Below the pieces are notes generated by a model. The model ran no database searches, was not told the DNA's origin, and worked only from the letters and a program-made list of their open reading frames with translations. Both the position numbers and the translations under genes were made by a program. Shown piece after piece: positions 34,870-46,039 of a stretch of 64,000 nucleotides of DNA; the stretch's first letter is position 1; every line of letters begins with the position of its first letter. This DNA comes from Dichetophora obliterata (Eukaryota; Arthropoda; Insecta; Diptera; Sciomyzidae), in the NCBI GenBank assembly GCA_963920525.1, contig OY986439.1:213928000-213991999 (forward strand), given 5' to 3'.

Positions 34870-36119
34870 TAAATTATTTTTTATAAATAAGTATTAAATA
34901 TAAAAGTACTAAGTATTAAATATTTAAAATTTTGAACTCATTGAAAAATTGAAAATTGAGCGCCAATTTTGACTCAGTAAGATTCTCCTTCCATCGTAGC
35001 TTCGCAGCTACAAACAACAACAGGTGTGAACTGTGCACGCTGCCCACCTGTTTCACTAAAGCAACAACAACCAAACAAATTAAAATTTAAACAGTTCAAT
35101 GCATGAGCGAATAAATTGCTTTCAGAGTACAAAAGTAGAGCACAAAAGAGAATATGTGTGTTACTCAATATGGATGCATGAATAGATCCACAAATGCACT
35201 GCAAACGAGCTGGCTTTGTTAATTAAGACTCAACTAAAAGGGAAAAAAGACAAGTTCAACAAAAGCAGCAAAATAAAAGAAAGAAAAAAGGCAAGAAAAC
35301 AAATAAAAGCGAGCATATCAAATGTCAATAAAAGCTAAGACAAAGCAGTTTGTTGGCAGAGAAATCGGATAGCTTGTGTAGGAACTAGACTTGAGTGGTG
35401 TGAATTGGAGCAAAATCCCAAATGAATGATGATGATTATTGAAACACTTAATAATTTGCTGTTATGCTTTGGGCTTGACATTCGTTGCTGAAATAGGTTG
35501 TTTTTTTTTCTTGTGCTCTGTATGAGGTAAATGAACGACCTTTTGACATAACGCCATTAGATGACAGCTATGCGCAGTTGTGAAAATATCGAAAGAAACT
35601 AAGAAAATGAGCAGACTTAATGTGAGAGGGAATTGGAGAAAATTTGCAATTTTAAGAGTATGTTAATGATTACCCAGAATATAAACTGTGTTCTGACCTT
35701 TAAAAATAAATCATTATTTTTTAATTTTAACTTCTTTTTTCAATATATATGAATAAAAATATTAATTAAAAAATCTGAATAAAATTGTTTTTGAACAATT
35801 TATAGAAAATAAAAGGCATTTTATAAAAATAACAAAATTTGATTTTTAAAGATATGAACTTTTAACTCAAGATAACATACCATATATTTTGAAGTATATA
35901 TAAATTGAAAATAATTTCAGTGATTTAAATTTAAAACTGATAAATACAATTTAATTTAATTTATTTCGATACATAACAATTTAAATTTTAGTATTTTAAA
36001 AAAAGCCGAAATGAGCTTCCACCACTTAAAGATGAACGGTTCATGTCTTGGTTAAAAAACTTTTAGCAAAATTTCATAGGTCTAAATTACATTTTTAAAT
36101 TAAAGCATTTTTCCAGAAA
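34870..36119. other. Unclassified DNA, no gene seen
   Basis: Mostly AT-rich. The section 34980-35220 has higher GC with ACAACAA-type triplets, typical of fly intronic sequence. No paired ends. Confidence 0.4.
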
Positions 36120-37680
36120 GAAGTCTATATTTGATACCAGAGGTTAAGACTTTTATGACTTTTTTCCAAAAAGTCTCTGAAATAAGAGTCTTAACAAACT
36201 TTTTTTATATAAAAGTTGTTATTGATAGTCGAAAGTAAGGCCGCGTTCATAGTAAACGCTTTTAGCTTAGCCGAGAGGTTTAGCTGAAAAACGCTTTGTG
36301 TATAATCATATGGAAAAAGCTCAAAGTGTTCATAGTGCCAGCATAAAGCTAGCATAAAGCTTAATTTCAAATGCTTTTCAGCGCTTATATCTCCATCTCG
36401 CTTGCTCACACAGAAAAATAATTTTGTTTTTTTATGCTTTGTTGTAGAGCATTTTTTAAATGCTATTCGGCACATGTTTATCTATTTTGCCTGCTATAAC
36501 AATATTTTCGTTGATTTTTTTTGTGCTGAAGTTTTAACCGTTGTTGTGTTGTTTCTGTGTTGTTGTTGTGTTGTTGTTGCGTTGTGGTCCTTTTGTGGTG
36601 CTTTTCAATTGTATGCACTTGTGTATTCTATCTCGTTTGTTTACATAGTTTTCGTTGTTCTTGCTTACTTCTTGGGTACTTTTTGTGCTGAACTTTCCAC
36701 CGTTGTTATGCTTTGTGTTTTCAAGTTTCTTTCAAATTTTTGTTTGTTATTGGTTTGCTCTTTCATTGATGATCATCGTGAATCTACATACTCATTAAAA
36801 AAAAATCTTTCATTTACTTTGCAAAACGCAATTGAGGGCATTATTTTCCAAAGAGACAAATGAAAACAAAGCATATTAGCCACAAGCATAAAGCGCGCAC
36901 TATGAACACCAATAAGCTCAATAAGCTACTTTATGCAGCGTTGAAAAAGCGTTCACTATGATCAAAAAAAGCTTGACAAAGCAGCTTTATGCATCAGCTT
37001 CAGCCAAAGCGTCCACTATGAACGCGGCCTAAGAGTTATCAAATAAGAGTCGTTTATAACTTTTTTTTAACTCTCACTTAATAATTCTTATTTTTAACAG
37101 TTATTTTTAACTTCTATAAAATTAAATCAAACTTAAGAGTCTTTGGAGACTTTTAAATTATTAAAATAATAATTTAAAAGTCTTTGAAGACTGTTGATTA
37201 TAAGAGTCTTTTGAGACTTTTATTTTATAGAAGTCTTTTTAAAAGTCCTTTAAAAAAAATATTGTCGACAAGATTAACAAAATGAATCAGTGGAATAAAT
37301 TGGTTGCTGAAACCAATTCAGAAATAAACATATTTTGAATTGTTTTCCCAGTTTTTAAATTGTAAGACCTTTATTAAGACTTTTATAAAATAAAAGTCTC
37401 GAAAGACTCTTAAAAATAACTTTTAAAAATAAAAATCTTTAAAGACACACAAAATTTTTTGGAAAATAAAAGTCTTTGGAGACTCTTTAGTTTTACTTTT
37501 AAGTTTAAAAGTTAAAAGTGAGGGAAAACTTTTATTTTTAGAAGTAAAAGTCAACTCTTAACTTATATTTGTATAAAAAAAAGTTAAAAGAAATTTTTAA
37601 CTTTTTTAATGAAATAAAAAGTTAACAGTTGGACTTAACTTAAAAAATTAAATTTTTAAAAGTTATTTTCAGGCTCTGTT
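36120..37680. repeat. Degenerate AAAGTCT/AGACTTT repeat region, split by a MITE
   Basis: Both sides of the MITE (36120-36235 and 37030-37680) are full of short inverted motifs such as AAGTCTTTGGAGACTTTTA and AAGAGTCTT. They look like the arms of an old foldback element. Outer ends could not be fixed. Confidence 0.45.
36239..37029. repeat. 791-bp Harbinger-like MITE, TAA target
   Basis: The left end GGCCGCGTTCATAGTAAACG and the reverse complement of the right end GGCCGCGTTCATAGTGGACG match, followed by CTTT on both sides. TAA is duplicated at 36236-36238 and 37030-37032. TWA targets and GGCC ends are typical of PIF/Harbinger MITEs. A T-rich frame of 153 codons inside it (36402-36863) gives a hydrophobic, low-complexity product and is not a credible gene. 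Confidence 0.85.
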
Positions 37681-37851
37681 TGATGCCGTTTGCATTATAC
37701 ACAATATACTATATATTTTTTTTAACTTGAGAAACCCATCGCCACAAGGAACCAAATCACCAAAATTACCTTCAGAACGTACTTTATTCTGTTTTTTTCA
37801 TACTTTATTGTGTTGAATCTCAAACGTTTGCAGAAAACTAGTGAAATAATA

Positions 37852-38252
37852 AGGGTTCTCATCTAAGCATGGAAACATGTAAACATGTATTGCATTTAAT
37901 TTTTTGATGAGCGATAAAGTGTTAATAGCGTAAATGTCGACAAAATGGCGGCAGCGGCTGCGACAATATTATGACTTTTTTAAATGTTAAACCTTTTAAA
38001 AACCTTCATTAACATAGAAAAATAAATAAAACGTGTTCGTATTTACTTCAACCACTTTAAATATGTATTGATTAGCGCCAAAGGCAACCATCATTCACAC
38101 ACGTAGATTTACATGCTAGTTTACACTACAAAATAGGCTCAGAAATGATGTAAACTCACGCTCATACAAATTTTGACAGATAGTTTACGCGCATGTAAGT
38201 TCACAAGGTTTACAATGTTTACGGGTCAGTTACACGCTTAGATGAGAACCCT
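37852..38252. repeat. 401-bp MITE
   Basis: The ends share AGGGTTCTCATCTAAGC in opposite orientation, and TA lies outside both. Subterminal AACATGTAAACATG-like sequence is loosely mirrored by TTTACAATGTTTACGGG. A TAA/TTA target with GGG ends is an alternative reading. Confidence 0.75.
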
Positions 38253-40090
38253 TATTGTTTCTCATAAAATATATTTCTAATAGTCAATAAGAAAAGTTTA
38301 AAAAAAATTAAGGTTTTTTGTGGGAAATGTACATAAAAAACCACTTTTATATGGCAGCTCTATAAAATATTAACATTTAGCGTTAAATTTGAATACTACA
38401 AATTTTTTTCTAAAAAAACTTAATTTTTGATACCCATATTGTATACTTTATTTAAAATAATAATTACATTTTAATTATCAATATTTACACAACTGTTTTT
38501 TACACAAAAATTTTTTTATAATTAATGTTTAAAAAACTTTAAATTACAAAAAAAAGGCAACTAGCATAAGGATTCAAATTATATAAGAATTCACACACAC
38601 AAGTATGGTAAAGAAACGGTTACATGATCAATACAATATGAGTAAAAATTTTTAAAAATCAACACCCAAAAAAAAATAACAACAAAATTTTTTATAATAT
38701 ATACCAAATGACGTGAAATTTCTGTACCTTTCATTTGATGCCTAATATGTGTATGTTTCAATATATAAACTTAAAGTTATTGCGAAAAAACGTAATTTTT
38801 GCAAATTTTCGAACGCCATTTCGAAAGTCTTAACCTAGAACTTAGCAAATATAAAAAAAATACATCAACCTTAGAATTTTGTCTTCTATCACATACCCAC
38901 CAAAGCTCATTAAAATTGGAGAGTGACACGTGGAGACCTTTCCTTGTCAATCAAATTTTGAATTTGGTGGTAGGGAATATTGTTGTGTGGTTCGCTTATG
39001 GCTTGATTTGACTAAAGAAAAGTCACAACACATATTAATTATCTATCAAGCAAATCCGAACCAAGGCAATTGTCTAAGAACATATATGAAATACTGAATT
39101 CTTAGGTTCAAAGCTAAAGAAATGCATGCAAAAAAGTTTCCTTGTCTACAAATTTTTTTTATCATAAAACTTTACCAAAAAAATTGTGTTAACATAATAA
39201 ACATTTTTTATAACAAAATAGAATAATATGGACAGATTCTGCCGAACCGTGTTCAGAAAAGCCAAGGCCAAAGAGCAAAGCTTAAGATCTAAATACAGTC
39301 AAATAAAACTTGAGACTCAATTAATTTAATTAATTGTCTAGCACTTTAGTGTGACTCTTTGATCCGAGAGACAACATTTTTTGCCAGCTTCAACAAAGAA
39401 TGTTTGTCAATAGTTTTTATTAAAAGCAAATTCCAAACTTTTTTCCAAACAAAATATATGATATACAAAATTTTTTTACTACAACAATTTGAAATAAGCA
39501 CCATCCAATTAAAACAACCACTTTATTATTAACACCAAAAATAAGCTTAAATAAAATACATAGTTAATAAGTTAATAAATAAAACAATAACAACAAACAG
39601 TAATTAACAAAACTATTTGCAATTAGTAGCTCACATCAAATGTAAACACGCATCAAGTCAAGTGAATGGTTGTTGTATTTAATGATTGCCAATACAGTTG
39701 CTGTTAGTGTATTTTTTGTTGTTGCTATTATAAGTGTTTTTTGTTGTTGTTGATTGTTAGTTGTTTGCTTTATGGCTGCTGTTTTGATGTTGTAATATTT
39801 TGTTTATTTTACATAAACAAAAAAAAATACCAGAACGCCAAAGAGCACGCTCAATTAAGTTTTACATACTTACAAAAATAAACACACATATTAAAAAAAC
39901 AACAAACAAACTAGCACTAAACTAGTGCATTAAATTCTCTTTTAGTCTCACTTTTTCTCTTTCTAACTTTTCATTGCTCTATCTCTAATCTAAAATCTGC
40001 AAATTTTTATATACTGTGCTCTGAAGGCCGCTCTTTTTCAACAAGAGTGTCGACTCTTTTTGTGAGAGTGGATTACATGTTTCGGCTTTT
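38253..40090. other. Unclassified AT-rich DNA
   Basis: Includes GTTGTT-rich sequence near 39660-39780 and a GAGAGTG/AAGAGTG repeat near 40045-40070. No gene or mobile element is recognised. Confidence 0.4.
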
Positions 40091-40213
40091 GTTATGTTCA
40101 GTGTTGCCAGATTATGGGAGAGATCATTCCCGTTTTGTTCATGCATTTCAATAAGTTATTCCCGTTCTTCGCCTAATATTTTACCGTTTTTAACTCCATT
40201 TTTAAAGTTTAGT

Positions 40214-41344
40214 CGCCCATTCCAAGCATAACGCAAAACGGGTCCGTCTCATGGCTTTCGATTTGTTTTTTTTTTGGGACTATAGGTTCCTATTAAAATT
40301 CTAAGAACATAAGTTCATTTATTTTTTTCTTATCGCCATTCGTTAAAAAGTTATGGATCTTTCAATTCTGCAAAACGTCCGAAAACGTCCGAAAACGCCA
40401 GAATTAGAAAATTTTTAAATAATTGTATCTACGTCAGTTTTAATCCAATTTTTATAAATGAGGTTCCGTTAGAAAGGTATTAGAAAGTAGTTTCTGGCAA
40501 AAATATATATTTTTAAAAATTTGGATGTTAGGGTTGCCAACATATTAAAAAAATTTATTTGCTAATTTCTCAAAAAAAGCGTAATTTTATTGCGACTTTT
40601 TATTTTTTAAATTTGAAAAAGAATGCTGCCTTTCAGTCAGAAACAATTTTATGATGAAGCTTTTATATGTTTTTTCACAATATCAATTCTTGTTCGCATA
40701 CCTTATTATTTTGAGGCAATTTATCGCCTATAAATATCATAACGGTAAAGATATTTGCAAAATTTAATCTGCAAAATGGTTTGTCTTATAAGGACCAACA
40801 TTTTTTTCATAAGTTTCGATGACCTAACACTTGACCTTGGTAGAGAAAACTGGTAAATACCGAAAAAAATACTTTTAATTTTTTTTTACTTATATTTGTA
40901 AAAAGGTGAACAAAATTTTGATTGCCATATTGAAGATTATTAAATTCTAACAGATTTTGTTCCAAAAAGTTTTAAAATCGGTCTCGAAACAAAAAAGTTA
41001 TGATGGTTTGATCAGCTGATATATTAAAAAGTCCTCTTAAGCTGAATATCGTCGAGTTTTAATCTCCCTTTTATTGATGGGAATAAAACTGTGTAACTTT
41101 TGTGTGCCGGTTATAGCTTGCACATTTTTAAATTTTGACATCAACTCAGCTTCAAAATTTTCAAAAGCAGAATTTAGCAGAATTGAAAGGTCCATAACTT
41201 TTTAACGAATGGCGATAAGAAAAAAACTAAATGATTTTATGTTCTTAGAACCTCAATAGGAACCTATAGCCGAAAAATAAGAGAAATCGAAAGCCATGAG
41301 GTCAATTTTTGAAAATAAGTATAGCGTTATGCGTGGAATGGGCG
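40214..41344. repeat. Long-TIR foldback nested in the hAT shell
   Basis: Arms of about 170 bp match in opposite orientation. Landmarks are CGCCCATTCCA.GCATAACG, CTCATGGCTTTCGATT, CTATAGGTTCCTATT, TCTAAGAACATAA and CGCCATTCGTTAAAAAGTTA. TAGT lies on both sides (40210-40213 and 41345-41348) and may be the target duplication. No protein is encoded. Confidence 0.8.
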
Positions 41345-41767
41345 TAGTGTTTTATTTTATATGGAAACCGTAATTATAAAAACCTTACTATTGTAATACC
41401 TGAAAATAATATAACACATTTATTACTTCTACATTAGAGTGGAATGAATTGTTGACCTCACCGGCTTCATATATTTTTGGAAACTGCTCTTCAAAATACA
41501 TTTTTTTGCATTTTTAATTGTTTTTTTTTTGTGACATAACTTTTGGCTTTGCCCGAGGTACAACAATACAAGTGAACATTTGAAACCAAACATTAGATAT
41601 ATAATTTTCGGCGATGGTTCTCATACTTAAAGTATCCATACACTGGGATTGTATATCCCGGTGTTGAATCACCATAAAGGCGATTTTTCTTTTCTTTTTG
41701 CATAACAGAAACCTAAATATATTCTTGAAAACAAATATATTAATGATTTTTTTTAACCTTCTCATAT

Positions 41768-42215
41768 ACAGGGTGTCCCAGACCTAGAGGACAATCCAGC
41801 GGGGGGTGAATTCTCATGGTGAGACGAGCAAAATGCCCCCTTGGGAGGTAGGAGGGAAAACAAAAAAAATAGATGCCATTATGTTTTAATCAATAACTTA
41901 CATGTCTCTGCAATGATTACCAAAGTTAATAGCTTTTTGAAAATAAAATTAAATGTCCTTTAAGTTATTAGCAAGTGGTCAAGTGCTAATAACTTAAAGA
42001 ACATTTCATTTTCTTTTCAAAAAGCTATTAACTTTGGTAATCGTTGCAGAGGCATGTACGTTATTGATTAAAACATAATGACATCTATTTTTTCCCCCTC
42101 CTACTTCCCTAGGGGGGCATTTGCGACCACACCCACTCATATAATTTTTTGCTCGTCTCATCATGAGGAATCACCACCCCCCGCTGGATTGTCCTCTAGG
42201 TCTGGGACACCCTGT
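41768..42215. repeat. Nearly perfect palindromic MITE
   Basis: The element is 448 bp and consists almost entirely of two inverted arms. Ends read ACAGGGTGTCCCAGACCTAG. Arms include GACAATCCAGCGGGGGGTG and AAAGCTATTAACTTTGGTAA. The turn lies at about 41965-41985 (GTTATTAGCAAGTGGTCAAG). The right arm carries about 28 extra bases (around 42126-42153) absent from the left, so a clean deletion or insertion followed duplication of the arms. The target duplication is not clear. ACAGGGTGTCCCA-type ends are common on mariner-related MITEs in insects. Confidence 0.88.
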
Positions 42216-42554
42216 TTAATATTCCTAATTTTGTTTCATTTTCAGAGTCTCAAATAAATATACTTTTTAGCAAAACATTCTGTAAGTATTCTTTTTCTTA
42301 AAGTTGTGTGTGTCCTCTTAAAATCCCGTTTGAAAAAAGTCAGATTACTGCTTTCAGAACAGTTTTACAAACAAGAAAGCAGTGGGGTAAATATTTACTC
42401 CGGTTTTTAATTAACAGGTCAGGCCTGTAGCCAGACCAAGAAGACAGAGGGGGCAGGCATGAATCTTGGGTGGGGGGAAAATTTTTTTGTTTTTTCATTT
42501 AAATAAAAAAACAATTTTTAACGTGTGAAATTAATACAGTAATTACTTACTTAC

Positions 42555-42837
42555 CTCTAAAACGAATTCCAATGCCCCAACTTTTCCGTAGGGTCAAATT
42601 TTGAAAAATTCCTGTTTGACCCATTTAGAGAGCACAAACATTGTATGGGGAACACCCCAGGGGGGTTACAGGGGGGTTCCAGGGGGTGTGCCACTGGCAT
42701 GGATGGATCGGCCCTCTAAAGTGAGAAGGGGTCGGTCATACATTTGGACTCGATCGCGGCACTCTAAATGGGTCAAAGAGGGATTTTTCAAAATTTAACC
42801 CTACGGAAAAGTTGGGGAATTAGAATTCGTTTTAGAG
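42555..42837. repeat. Small foldback MITE
   Basis: Arms of about 75 bp are inverted copies. They share CTCTAAAACGAATTC, CCCCAACTTTTCCGTAGGGT and TGACCCATTTAGAG. The loop is GC-rich (AGGGGGGTTACAGGGGGG near 42660). The target duplication is uncertain. Confidence 0.8.
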
Positions 42838-43146
42838 TTATAGTTCCTCGGGCAAAGTTTCTTATTTTGATCCCTAGAATACGAATTTCACTGAGCAATG
42901 GGCGATTTTTTTGCCTCCCCACAAATCGACCCGGCCTAATATACATGGATATATAGATCTTTTTATACGTGAGATTAATACATAAAAAATAATAAAAAAA
43001 TTAATTCAGGACCTTGTAATAAAATGAAGGTAAACATACAAGATTTATTTAAAGTGGCTACAAATATAGGAAAGAGTAGCGAAATGGGCTAACATATGTA
43101 TCTATAAGACATTTTTTAAGTAAAACAAATAAAAAAATTTAATTAA

Positions 43147-43424
43147 CCCGCATCCGTCGTTTGCATCAAATTGATGCAAATTTTTTATTCAGATTTATAT
43201 ATTAAGAACAAAAATGCATGTTTTGATTTAAATCTTTTGCTTTTTGAAATTTTTGCTAGAATTAAGATTTGCAGATTTATTATTTTAAAATAAGTAAAGA
43301 TTCATCATGCATAAAAAAAAATTTTTAAATTAAAAACATTTCAATGAATTATATATTCTTTTTGTATCTGCATCAAATTGGTGCACAACGTACTTTTCAT
43401 TTCTAGAAATCCTATGGATGCGGG
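43147..43424. repeat. piggyBac-type MITE, TTAA target
   Basis: The ends are CCCGCATCC and GGATGCGGG, flanked by TTAA at 43143-43146 and 43425-43428. TTAA targets with CCC/GGG ends define piggyBac-like elements. A subterminal palindrome, TTTGCATCAAATTGATGCAA, lies next to the left end, and a diverged form (CTGCATCAAATTGGTGCA) near the right end. 278 bp, non-coding. Confidence 0.88.
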
Positions 43425-45109
43425 TTAAAAAATTATAATTTTTAATTATTATTAAAATTCAAATCTTATTTTTTGGTAGCAAGTGTTGGCGACCCAGTAC
43501 AAATTTCAAAAATTGTAGCAATTTGTCTGAAATTTTTTGTCAAACAAACTTCATATACATTTTCAAGTCATGAATAGGGTAAATGTATATATTTTTTGTT
43601 ATTTTAAACTAAACTAATTTTAAAGCAATAAACAAATATATCAACAAAATTCATATTAATTATTCATTTAAAGTTTTCATTGTCTGATTTGGCCAGGGGG
43701 CAAACGGCTGTAGTAGGGGGCATTTCTCCCCTCGACCCACCATGGCTACAGGCCTGTAACATGTCAAAAAATGGGTGTGTGGTTTAAAACATGATGGCAA
43801 AAGTTTTGCAGATCTTGTGTAAGTTTATTAAATAAATCAATATTTCTTAGTGACCTATATTCTAAGTCGATATAAATTCCGCTTTTTTAATTAAATGGGA
43901 ACACAACTGAATTAATGAAGGATACGTTTTGTTTTTCAGAACAATAGGATCCACAAATGCGAAAATTCTTAATGCCCCGCCTTCGTGCCAGAAATTAAAT
44001 CTTTTAAAAGTTCTCAGTTTTATTTATCTATTTTTCACAGTTTGCCCAGCAAATAAATCAAATGACGCTGATTAGAGTACAAATTACGTTTGAGGTTACA
44101 GCTGGAGACAATCAAAATTAATTTAAATTAAATACACAAGCTAATTTAAATATGAAGTAATAAAATTAAAACTCAAGGTGACTCAGATAATTTTAAAATG
44201 TATTTAAATAAAAGATGTTAAAAATTTCATAATATAATATGTTGATTTTGTGACGAAATTGCTGTTTTTGCACAAAAACGCGGTTAACCCCATTTTTCCC
44301 GTTTTTAAGAGTGTTAGTCTCATTTTCTCTTTTGGGTTGAAAATTCCTGCAAAACGGGGAAAATTCTCAATAACGTTAAGGTTAGATAAAATTCAATTTT
44401 CAAAATATTTTTAATATTATTTATAGGCTTTTTGATCATATGTTTATATGCAATTAAAAACGCAGTTTTAATTCATATTCATATACCCGACGTTTCGTTG
44501 GCTATTATCCAACATTTTCAAGGGATTTTTTATTAAATTTCTAAAACAAAAACAAAGAACACTGGATTTATATATATAGGAATTTACATGATTCTCTTTT
44601 CTGGCAACACTGGTTATGTTAAATAAATTCTGCTTTTATACACAGCAAAAGCAACACCACAAACTTTGCAATTTAATTTTAAGCATATGGGCATTTCCAT
44701 GGTCGCGCACGTAACGTTTGTACGCTTTTTTTTTTGTTAAAAATTAAAAAAAGCACAGAAAAATTTTAACTATTTCTGTTCTGTTTTGATTTTTGGATAG
44801 CACTCTAGTAGTACTATATTTAGTGTAAAAGGTGGAAGCGATCGAAAGTAAAGTCTAAAGATATAAAAAATGGCGCGTTACGATACAAAATATAAAAGTG
44901 GTTTTTGTCTGCATCAATGTAAACGAAAAAATGTGCAAAGTGTGCACGAGTTTTTTTTATGAAAGTTATTTAAGTATAATCTGAAATAATGTTGCTTAAT
45001 ATTCATAATTTTTTCGTTGAAAAATCAGTGCAGTGGCTTTTTTAAACCTTTGCTACTTGCACTAATTTTAGTTAAATTTTTTTTTATTTTTGGTTTTGCA
45101 AATGAAAGT

Positions 45110-46030
45110 AATGAAACAAAAGCCGACTCCATAACAAACATTTTTTTTTTAATTATAACACAGTGTGACGAAATTGGCAAAAAAAAAGCACAACCAAACT
45201 TTATTAAAATTCGTAACGAGGGATATGTTAAGAGTCCATCGCACCTAATTTGACCTCTCAATGTAGTCATAATTTTTTCAATTTATTTTTAAAGTTGAAG
45301 TATTCGAATTTTGATGTGCAGACATTCCTTTAATTTTTACAGCCGTTTTCCTTGTTGGAAATAAAAAACAAATTTCACTTCCTTTCTGCATAACTTTGAG
45401 TAGAATAAGGATTTGTAAAAGATTTGAAAAAATGGGAGCATTTTATATGGTAGTAAATATAAAGATAGCACTCAGTTTTTGACGAAAAAAGTTAAAATTG
45501 GCGCCATTTAAGGAATTCTTAACCGATTTCAATGTTCTCAAGTTTAATTAAAAGGTATTTTTACGTGCAATTATTTTTTGTGAAAAACAAATGTCATAAA
45601 CGGAATATTTTTTAATTAAAATTTATAGAAGCACAATTTTTTTTTGGTCAAAGAAAAGTACAAGAATTTGCTTCGCTACACGCTTTATTTTGTATTTTAT
45701 CGCAATTCTTTTTACATAGTCTTATATAAAGCAAAATACTACGAAAAAGAAATGGATTTTATTTTTCATTTTCAACGAAGCAAATAGCTGTAAAAATTCA
45801 ATGAATATCGGCACAACAAAATTCGAACACTTCAACTTTAAAAATAAATTGAAAAAAATTGTTACGAAATTTGGAGGTCAAATCAGATAAGATGGACTCT
45901 CAACATGTTTCTCTTTAAGAATTTCTATAAAGTTTGGTGGAATTTTTTTTTGTCGATGGCACAATGTGTTTTAACTCAAGAAAAAGAATATTTGTTACTA
46001 AATTATTTAGTAGGCTTTTTTTGAGTGACC
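45110..46030. repeat. Second copy of the foldback family at 5484-6398
   Basis: Shared sequence includes ATAACACAGTGTG, AACTTTAT(A/T)(A/G)AAATTC, ATTTGACCTCT and the mirrored AGAGGTCAAATC-type stretch. It then continues TCAACATGT, AAGAATTT(C/T)TATAAAGTTT and AAATTGCTTCGCTACA-like sequence. The outermost CACTCG ends are missing here, so the copy is trimmed at both ends. No coding capacity. Confidence 0.65.
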
Positions 46031-46039
46031 CATTCGCGA

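Larger units (their letters stand above)
42420..43756. mobile_element. hAT-type non-autonomous element nested in the larger hAT
   Basis: The ends are CAGGCCTGTAGCCA and TGGCTACAGGCCTG. The flanking octamers TAACAGGT (42412-42419) and TAACATGT (43757-43764) differ at one base, consistent with an aged 8-bp target duplication. The subterminal regions are G-rich on the element strand (GGGGGCAGGCATG). It holds two further insertions, at 42555-42837 and 43147-43424. Confidence 0.82.
40099..44612. mobile_element. hAT element shell (4.5 kb) with perfect 8-bp TSD
   Basis: The ends are CAGTGTTGCCAGA and TCTGGCAACACTG, a standard hAT terminus. GTTATGTT is duplicated perfectly at 40091-40098 and 44613-44620. 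No transposase is recognisable. Most of the interior is made of later insertions: the foldback at 40214-41344, the palindromic MITE at 41768-42215 and the hAT element at 42420-43756. Subterminal ATTCCCGTTTTG near 40125 and CAAAACGGGGAAAATT near 44352 are mirrored, extending the inverted repeat. Confidence 0.88.

Noticed and set aside
36402..36863. 153-codon hydrophobic frame that resembles a membrane protein
   Set aside because: It lies wholly inside a TAA-flanked MITE and its hydrophobicity comes from T-rich sequence (GTTGTTGTG repeats).
44490..44535. CCCGACGTTTCGTTGGC motif near 44497 as a regulatory site
   Set aside because: It resembles a dispersed insect repeat motif, and nothing in the context supports a regulatory role.
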